Below, in pieces: positions 58,334 through 64,000 of a DNA stretch of 64,000 nt. Source of the DNA: Methylobacterium sp. Leaf125 (lineage in GTDB: Bacteria; Pseudomonadota; Alphaproteobacteria; Rhizobiales; Beijerinckiaceae); NCBI RefSeq assembly GCF_001423085.1, contig NZ_LMNU01000012.1:618285-682284 (forward strand), written 5' to 3'. The position numbers and the translations under genes are program-made. The notes under the pieces are model-generated. The model was not told the DNA's origin. It worked only from the letters and a program-made list of their open reading frames with translations, and made no database searches. Positions within the stretch are counted from its first letter, which is position 1. Each line of letters starts with the position of its first letter.

Positions 58334-59767
58334 TCACCGTCCGTAGATATCTTCGACGCGGATGATGTCGTCCTCGCCGGTGTAGGAGCCGACCTGCACC
58401 TCGATGAGCTCCAGGGGGATCTTGCCCGGGTTGGTCAGGCGGTGCATCGAGCCGATCGGCAGGTAGATCGCTTCGTTCTCGTGCACCAGCACCACCGACT
58501 CGTTGAGCGTGACCTCCGCCGTGCCCTTGACCACCACCCAGTGCTCGGCCCGGTGGAAGTGCTTCTGCAGCGACAGCCGCCCGCCCGGCGTCACCATGAT
58601 CCGCTTGACCTGGAAGCGCTCGCCGATGTCGATCCGCTGGTACCAGCCCCAGGGCCGGTACATGCGCCGATGCGCGTCCGCCTCCGGGTGGGCCTTCTCG
58701 CGCAGGCGGGTGACAAGGTCCTTCACCTGGCCCGAGCGGGCCTTCGAGGTCACCAGGACGGCGTCGGGCGTCGTGACCACGACGACGTCGTCCAGGCCCA
58801 CCACCGTCGTCAGGTGCTCGCCCTCGCTGTGGATCAGGCTGCCATGGGTGTCGATGGTCTCGACCCGGCCCCGGACGGCGTTGCCGTCGGCATCGTGCGC
58901 CAGCACGTCCCAGACCGCGTCCCAGGTGCCGACATCCGACCACGCAAAGGAGACCGGACGCACGCCGGCATGCCGGGTCCGCTCCATCACGGCGTAGTCG
59001 ATCGAGGTCTTGGGGGCCCGCCCGAAGGCGTCCGCGTCAAGGCGCACGAAGTCCAGGTCGGTCACGGCCGCATCGAGCGCCGCCCGCGTGGCCGCCAGGA
59101 TCTCCGGGGCATGGGCCTCGAGCTCGGCCAGCATCACGTCGGCGCGGAACAGGAAGTAGCCGGAGTTCCAGAGGGCGCCCTCGTCGATCAGCCGCAGGGC
59201 GCCGTCGTGGTCGGGCTTCTCCACGAAGCGCTCGACCGCATGGTTGCCCGCGCCGCTCGAAAGGGCCGCGCCGACGCGGATATAGCCGTAGCCGGTGGCG
59301 GGCGAAGTCGGGGTGATCCCGAGGGTCATGATGGCCCCGGCCCGGGCGCCGGCCGCGGCGGCCTTGGCAGCGGCCACGAAGGCGGGGGTGTCACCGATGA
59401 CGTGGTCGGCGGCCATGATCAGCACGACGCTCTCCGGGTCGCGCCGGGCCGCGTGCAGGGTGGCGACCGCCACCGCTGCGGCGGAGTCGCGCCGCTCGGG
59501 CTCGAGGATGATGTCGGCCGCGATGCCGGCCTGCTGCAGCTGCTCGGCGACGATGAAGCGCGCATCGCTGCTGGTCAGCACGGTGGGGCGCGCGAAGACG
59601 CCGGTATCGCTCAGGCGCTGGGCGGTGGCCTGGAAGGTCGAGGTCTTGGGGTCCACCAGCGGCGTGAACTGCTTGGGCATGCTCTCCCGCGACGCCGGCC
59701 AGAGCCGCGTGCCCGAACCGCCACAGAGAATGATCGGGTGAATCGATGCGCCGGCAGACACGGACAT
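58334..59767 (-). CDS. manC: mannose-1-phosphate guanylyltransferase / mannose-6-phosphate isomerase
   Basis: A 477-residue bifunctional enzyme. The N-terminal nucleotidyltransferase has ILCGGSGTRLWPASRESMPKQF (in part), and FVEKP. The C-terminal type II phosphomannose isomerase cupin has RPWGWYQRIDIGERFQVKRI, HFHRAEHWVVVKGTAEV and EAIYLPIGSMHRLTNPG. It makes GDP-mannose for exopolysaccharide or glycan synthesis. It stands alone here, without other polysaccharide genes. Confidence 0.95.
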   Translation of the reverse strand: MSVSAGASIHPIILCGGSGTRLWPASRESMPKQFTPLVDPKTSTFQATAQRLSDTGVFARPTVLTSSDARFIVAEQLQQAGIAADIILEPERRDSAAAVAVATLHAARRDPESVVLIMAADHVIGDTPAFVAAAKAAAAGARAGAIMTLGITPTSPATGYGYIRVGAALSSGAGNHAVERFVEKPDHDGALRLIDEGALWNSGYFLFRADVMLAELEAHAPEILAATRAALDAAVTDLDFVRLDADAFGRAPKTSIDYAVMERTRHAGVRPVSFAWSDVGTWDAVWDVLAHDADGNAVRGRVETIDTHGSLIHSEGEHLTTVVGLDDVVVVTTPDAVLVTSKARSGQVKDLVTRLREKAHPEADAHRRMYRPWGWYQRIDIGERFQVKRIMVTPGGRLSLQKHFHRAEHWVVVKGTAEVTLNESVVLVHENEAIYLPIGSMHRLTNPGKIPLELIEVQVGSYTGEDDIIRVEDIYGR

Positions 59768-59987
59768 TCTCAGGTTCGCCTCATGGGGAGCTCAGCGTAT
59801 CGCGCCGGCCGACCCGCCATAGACCGCATTCCAACCTGATCGTGACCTACCAGTTCGCACGATCCTCCGCCAGTATGGAGGCGCCAGCAGCAATGGCCAT
59901 AGCGGCGGTAACCTTAAGTTAGACCGAGCTTTTTGGCTGCGGCCCGGACGCGGCCCAGCGCAGCACAGGTACCTGGAAGCCCCTCGA

Positions 59988-60275
59988 TCAGCGCCGCGGC
60001 TTCGTCGGCTTGCGCGATACCGGCTGCGGCCGCCCGATCGGCTTGCGGGGCGTCTGCGCGGCCAGCGCCTCACGTGCGATGTCTTGAGGACGCGGTGCCC
60101 CGCTCGCGATCCGCTTGAGGGCGTCCGCCATCTCCTCGATCATCTGGGCCGATTCACCCTCGAGGGTTTCCTCGGCCCTGATCCCATTCAATTCGGGAGC
60201 GATCTCCTCGGCGGCTTCACGCAGTTCATCGACGAGTTCGGCGGGCGACCAGCGGGGGTAGGACGTTTGCGGCAT
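59988..60275 (-). CDS. small hypothetical protein
   Basis: A 95-residue charged protein: an acidic helical N-terminal half (YPRWSPAELVDELREAAEEI, then MIEEMADALKRIASG) and a basic Pro/Lys/Arg tail (RKPIGRPQPVSRKPTKPRR). No family recognised. Confidence 0.55.
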   Translation of the reverse strand: MPQTSYPRWSPAELVDELREAAEEIAPELNGIRAEETLEGESAQMIEEMADALKRIASGAPRPQDIAREALAAQTPRKPIGRPQPVSRKPTKPRR

Positions 60276-60415
60276 GCCGCATCATGCCAGGACGCTCCGG
60301 CTCCGACAACGGCCGGCGCAGCAGGCCAGGAACGGGATCACGTGGCACGCACCCATCGGTGACGGGGAACTTTGCCAGAGCTGTCCCCGGGCGGAGTCGA
60401 TACCCGCCAGGACCG

Positions 60416-60691
60416 TCAGCGGCCGCCCGGTCCACCGTTGGCGCTGCCGTTGGGAAAGGCTTGCTCCGGCCGGCTCGCATTGCCCCCGGCGGCCGAATTC
60501 GTGGTCACAGTATCCGCCCCCGTGGCCCCGTACGAAATCACCAGGTCGCGGCTGTTGCCGGTCGTGTTGGGCTGGTTCTGGATGATGACGCCGCGGCGGC
60601 CGTCCGGGGCCAGCAACCCCTGCGCCAGAGCGGACGATGTCATCAGGATCGTGAGCACGCCGGCGCTCAACAGGGGAGCGGACATCTTCAT
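60416..60691 (-). CDS. small exported protein, unknown
   Basis: A 91-residue protein with a signal peptide (1-23, ALAQG) and a mature part rich in Asn, Gly, Ser and Thr, without Cys. An EcfG-like promoter with GGTT as -10 lies 31 bases upstream, so it may be stress-induced. Function unknown. Confidence 0.6.
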   Translation of the reverse strand: MKMSAPLLSAGVLTILMTSSALAQGLLAPDGRRGVIIQNQPNTTGNSRDLVISYGATGADTVTTNSAAGGNASRPEQAFPNGSANGGPGGR

Positions 60692-60722
60692 GGAAAGCCC
60701 CGTGGGATAGACCTGACGCGTA

Positions 60723-60748
60723 AACCGGCGTGGTCAGGGAGCTGTTCC
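60723..60748 (-). promoter_or_regulatory. EcfG-like promoter
   Basis: Minus strand: GGAAC (60748-60744), 17-nt spacer, GGTT (60726-60723), 31 bases upstream of the small exported protein at 60416-60691. The -10 variant matches that of the KGG gene. Confidence 0.45.
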
Positions 60749-60952
60749 TGTGGCGAAGCCGCGCCCCCATGTCTGCGGTACCCGCCATAGGGGCCACCGT
60801 GTGCAGGGTGCCCGGGCCCGCCAAAGGCCCGGTTGGTCTCGGCGCCGGGCCAGCGAAGCCTCTCCGGAGGTGCCGGGAACACCCGGTGCGGCGCGAGGCT
60901 TCTTGGATCGGACGAGTCGGAACGGTCCGACGGACGACGGAGACTTCGCACG

Positions 60953-61234
60953 ATGTCCATGCACGCCCCTCTGATCGCAGGCGCGATCCTGATCGGCCTG
61001 GCGGGATCCGCATCTGCCGTGGACGGTTCGGGCAAGGCGGGTGACGGGTCCCAGTCGGGATCGCGCGGTCCCGCAGGTTCCGGAACGACGAGCGTGGGAG
61101 CCGGCGGACTGACCGGCTCCGGCGCGATCGAAGATGGCAGCCGCCGCACCGGTTCCGATGCGGCCTCCGACAAAGGCTCAGCATCGTCACGGCCCGGAGC
61201 CTCGGGTGCCCCGGCCGCCGGAACCACCCGGTGA
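60953..61234 (+). CDS. small exported Gly/Ser-rich protein
   Basis: A 93-residue protein with a signal peptide (1-22, AGSASAVDG) and a mature part made almost only of Gly, Ser, Ala, Thr and charged residues. It resembles the divergent neighbour at 60416-60691 in style but not in sequence. A CGGAG site precedes the ATG. Probably disordered; function unknown. Confidence 0.55.
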   Translation: MSMHAPLIAGAILIGLAGSASAVDGSGKAGDGSQSGSRGPAGSGTTSVGAGGLTGSGAIEDGSRRTGSDAASDKGSASSRPGASGAPAAGTTR

Positions 61235-61258
61235 GAGCGGATCCGGGAGCGACCGAGC

Positions 61259-62251
61259 CTATTGGCTCCGGCGTCCGAACGAGACGGCGTAAGCCTGGAC
61301 CCGGGCGTCGATCAGGGGATCGTCGGAGACCTCGACGCCATCCGTGAGGGCGTTCGGCATGAACAGCAGCGCCTTCTCGGCCTCGGCACTGTCGGGCACG
61401 ACCTTGGAGACCGTAAGGACGCCCAGGTCGACGATCTTTCGATCATCGGGCCAGGGCTTGGTGGCGTCGTTGGTCGGGTCGCCCGGCGCGGCGAGCTGCG
61501 CCTGGATGGTGAAGCGAGCCGGTTCTTTCGCGACGCGGGGACCGATTTCCGCCATCAGATAGTCCGGCTCGCGCTTGGCCGCCTCCTCGGGCGAGAGAAT
61601 GTCTTCGCCCTGGACAGGCACGACGCGGAAGCGGAACGGTTGGCGCTTGCCATCCTTGTCGACGAAGATGAAGGCGTTCACGCCGTTATAGGTCTGCCTA
61701 GCCAGGCTCGACGGGGTCTGGGCCGTGCCGCCGGCCGTGGCCGCTGCCGGATGCGCCGCGGTGAAGCGCTCCAGAGCGGTCGGATGCGCCGCGTCCGGGC
61801 CACTCTCGGCGACCGCCTGGAGCAGGTCGCGGAATGCCTCGCCGGTCGCCACCGGGAAGTACTTGAGTGCATTCAGGACGACGTCCATCTCCGAGCCATC
61901 CACGAGCTTGAACTTCAGCGACATCCCGTGCGGATTCGCGTTCTTCGAGCCGTCGGGGATCGTCGGCACGCCGGTCGCATCCGAGAACCGGATCGTCACC
62001 GGAACGGGCGGTCCCTGGAACAGCGACGCCCTGCTGATCCGCGCGGCCTCGGCCGAAGGCGTGAAGCTGCCCTCCGCCACCACGCCCTTGGCATGGTTGG
62101 CGCGCTTACCCGGATGCGACCCAAACAGCTTGTTCATGACGTTGATGGTCTGTTCGGCGGTCGTTGCCTCCTCGGCACAGACCGGCGCAGCAGTCACGAC
62201 AGCAAGAGCGATACCGGCCGCAAGAGCGTACTTGGTGCTGGATGAACGCAT
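61259..62251 (-). CDS. periplasmic catalase-related peroxidase (SrpA-like)
   Basis: A 330-residue protein with a signal peptide (1-26, VCAEE). The catalase fold is minimal: distal His53 (RANHAKGVVAEG), IRFSDATGVPTIPDGSKNANPHGMSLKFKL (in part) with the conserved Asn, and the proximal heme Tyr321 in RVQAYAVSFGRR. These small catalase-like enzymes work as peroxidases on organic hydroperoxides. Its 3' end is near the Gly/Ser-rich gene. Confidence 0.9.
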   Translation of the reverse strand: MRSSSTKYALAAGIALAVVTAAPVCAEEATTAEQTINVMNKLFGSHPGKRANHAKGVVAEGSFTPSAEAARISRASLFQGPPVPVTIRFSDATGVPTIPDGSKNANPHGMSLKFKLVDGSEMDVVLNALKYFPVATGEAFRDLLQAVAESGPDAAHPTALERFTAAHPAAATAGGTAQTPSSLARQTYNGVNAFIFVDKDGKRQPFRFRVVPVQGEDILSPEEAAKREPDYLMAEIGPRVAKEPARFTIQAQLAAPGDPTNDATKPWPDDRKIVDLGVLTVSKVVPDSAEAEKALLFMPNALTDGVEVSDDPLIDARVQAYAVSFGRRSQ

Positions 62252-62515
62252 GACGATCCTCAGGGCAGCGTCGACGCTGGGTGCGTCGACTGGCTGAACT
62301 TGGAGTCGTTCTTAAGCGCGAACGACGATGGTCCACAATGCGACGGTTGCTGCGCGATCCGGACTGGGCTGCTTCATCCCGGCGGAGTCCGGCCACACTG
62401 TCTCGACAGGCGCCGAGCCTGCGGACACCATGGAAGTCCGGCGCCCCCATTCCCGGCACGGATTTCGCCCCCTGCAGGGCCGGTACGTTGCGCCGGCGAA
62501 ACGGACAGGTTGAGA

Positions 62516-63535
62516 ATGACTGGATCGACATCCCGCGCAGTGATCGTTCAACCCGGTGGTGGGTTCGACACCGTCGGCTTCGGCGAGCGACCGGTTCCCG
62601 AGCCCGGCCCCGGCGAGATCACCGTCCGCCTGCGGGCCAATTCGCTCAACTATCACGACTACGCCGTGGTCAGCGGCATGTGGGGCCCGAGCGAGCCGCG
62701 CGTGCCGATGTCGGATGGGGCCGGTGAGGTCGAGGCCCTGGGACCGGACGTCGACGCGTTCGCCGTGGGCGACCGCGTGGTCAGCACCTTCTTTCCAACC
62801 TGGACGGAGGGAAATCCCCAGGTCGAGGGATTCGCGACCGTGCCGGGCGACGGCATCGACGGGTACGCCCGCGAGCGCGTCACTGCGTCCGCGATGGCTT
62901 TCACCCACGCACCGCGAGGGTGGGACCATGCCGAGGCGGCGACGCTGACGACGGCGGCGCTCACGGCCTGGCGGGCTCTGCACGGGGATGCGGGGCTGAA
63001 GAGCGGTGACGTCGTCCTGGTTCAGGGAACCGGCGGCGTCTCGCTCTTCGCCCTGCAGTTTGCGAAAGCCGCCGGCGCCACGGTGGTCGCCACCTCGTCG
63101 AGCGAGGAAAAGCTCGAGCGCCTGCGTGCTCTGGGGGCGGATCACGTCCTGAACTACCAGTCCGACATCACCTGGGGTGAAACGGCCCGGCGCCTGACCG
63201 ACGGGCGCGGCGTGGACCACGTCCTCGACGTCGGTGGTCCCGCGACCCTGGAGCAGTCGATGGCGGCCGTGCGGGTGGGCGGCCACATCTCGGTGATCGG
63301 CATCCTGACTGGTGTGGCCGGACCACTTCCCCTGGTGCCCGCCCTGCTTCGGCAGATCCGCCTGCAAGGCGTGCTGGTCGGCAGTCGACGCCAGCAGATC
63401 GAGATGGTCCGCGGCATCGAGGCCTGCGGGCTGCGTCCGATCATCGATCGCCGCTATCCCCTGGCGGATCTTGTCGCGGCGTTCCGGCACCAGGAGAGCA
63501 ACCGGCACTTCGGAAAGATCTGTATCGAGATCTGA
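62516..63535 (+). CDS. zinc-independent quinone oxidoreductase-like alcohol dehydrogenase
   Basis: A 339-residue medium-chain dehydrogenase. It has NSLNYHDYAVVSGMW, MSDGAGEVEALGPDV, the Rossmann motif VLVQGTGGVSLFALQFAKAAG (in part) and DHVLDVGGPATLEQSM. It lacks the zinc-site Cys and resembles NADPH:quinone oxidoreductases. It is divergent from the catalase-like gene. Substrate unknown. Confidence 0.88.
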   Translation: MTGSTSRAVIVQPGGGFDTVGFGERPVPEPGPGEITVRLRANSLNYHDYAVVSGMWGPSEPRVPMSDGAGEVEALGPDVDAFAVGDRVVSTFFPTWTEGNPQVEGFATVPGDGIDGYARERVTASAMAFTHAPRGWDHAEAATLTTAALTAWRALHGDAGLKSGDVVLVQGTGGVSLFALQFAKAAGATVVATSSSEEKLERLRALGADHVLNYQSDITWGETARRLTDGRGVDHVLDVGGPATLEQSMAAVRVGGHISVIGILTGVAGPLPLVPALLRQIRLQGVLVGSRRQQIEMVRGIEACGLRPIIDRRYPLADLVAAFRHQESNRHFGKICIEI

Positions 63536-63841
63536 TCCGCCGCCGCGCTTCCCGACAGACCCGCAGCAGGAGGGTGACGGCCGCGACGGCGATGACTGCG
63601 AAGGTAGCCGAGATACCGCCCCTCCCGCGGCAAGCGAATCGCCAGGAGGAGGTCTTCGAGCCAACATCGCTGATGGATCGCGGTGGGATCCCGGAGAGAA
63701 CACCACCACGGATCGAGTCAGCGAGGCGAGGCTCGAACGCCAGCAGAGCAGCGAGCGGGTGTCATGAGCGCCCGGTCTCGCCGCGCCTCAGTCACGTGCA
63801 TCGGGCGCGATTGCCGACCGTCGGCATGAGTTCACCGGGCC
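63536..63841. other. gene-free interval
   Basis: 306 bases between two genes that end towards each other. Open frames here do not look coding; no clear terminator is seen. Confidence 0.35.
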
Positions 63842-64000
63842 TCAACGCACCGTGCCGGGCTCGTGGATCGGGCAGCCATTGAAGCGTTGGCGAAACTCGG
63901 CCGAGTGCCTGTAGGGCGCGTTGCGAGCGCGGTTGATGTTGCCCAGGGGCTTATGGGCGGCGAGCCCCGTCCAGATGCTGAAGCGCATCTCCTCGTCGAC
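63842..64000 (-). CDS. catalase family protein, C-terminal part (partial)
   Basis: The minus-strand frame from the window edge encodes 52 residues ending in a stop at 63842-63844. RFSIWTGLAAHKPLGNINRA and YRHSAEFRQRFNG match the C-terminal end of catalase-family heme proteins (HxPLGxINRAR pattern). The start lies beyond the window. Confidence 0.65.
   Translation of the reverse strand, partial: VDEEMRFSIWTGLAAHKPLGNINRARNAPYRHSAEFRQRFNGCPIHEPGTVR

Overview
This is a GC-rich chromosomal segment of an alphaproteobacterium, most likely Methylobacterium/Methylorubrum or a close relative in Hyphomicrobiales. The reasons are a 267-residue PhyR with its receiver Asp at position 190 (as in Methylobacterium extorquens PhyR), divergent from nepR; many promoters of the EcfG type (GGAAC, 16-17 nt, CGTT); propionyl-CoA carboxylase alpha subunit; an alphaproteobacterial porin; and small proteins of the DUF1328, DUF3096, DUF6894 and KGG families. 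No rRNA, tRNA, CRISPR array, insertion sequence or prophage is visible. It reads as core chromosome with short lineage-specific genes between housekeeping ones.

Layout. 1-4.8 kb: DUF192 protein, Tat-exported dienelactone hydrolase-like protein, single-domain response regulator, a NepR-like small protein and an alpha/beta-hydrolase fold protein without its nucleophile serine. 4.8-7.7 kb: general stress response island with nepR/phyR, back-to-back EcfG promoters, several EcfG-type target genes and a candidate stress sRNA. 7.9-17 kb: cyclic-nucleotide sensor, VOC protein, L,D-transpeptidase, pyruvate phosphate dikinase, SleB hydrolase, AcuI-like reductase, Gre-like factor. 17-25 kb: Sua5, an acyl-CoA dehydrogenase/enoyl-CoA hydratase/two-SDR cluster, CorA, chemoreceptor. 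25-34 kb: SRAP protein, adenine deaminase, a second candidate stress sRNA, small membrane proteins, heme A synthase, HlyIII, GH25 lysozyme, DUF488. 34-36 kb: a LuxR/LuxI quorum-sensing pair with a perfect 20-bp lux box. 37-48 kb: second L,D-transpeptidase, a 1057-residue secreted nucleotidase-repeat protein, and a two-component system divergent from an ABC importer. 48-57.5 kb: porin preceded by a G10 tract, AraC regulator, panD, pccA with its downstream genes, DUF599/DUF3253, YdcF. 57.5-64 kb: DUF6894, ManC, small secreted proteins, periplasmic catalase-like peroxidase, quinone-oxidoreductase-like protein, and the end of another catalase-family gene.

How it works together. The most coherent theme is the PhyR-NepR-EcfG stress response: the core regulators, a possible second NepR, several putative targets, and two (perhaps three) short promoter-terminator units that could encode sRNAs sharing a C-rich TCCTCCC segment complementary to Shine-Dalgarno sequences. 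EcfG itself and the PhyK-type kinase are not in the window. All functional statements rest on reading sequence and recognising families; no searches were run.
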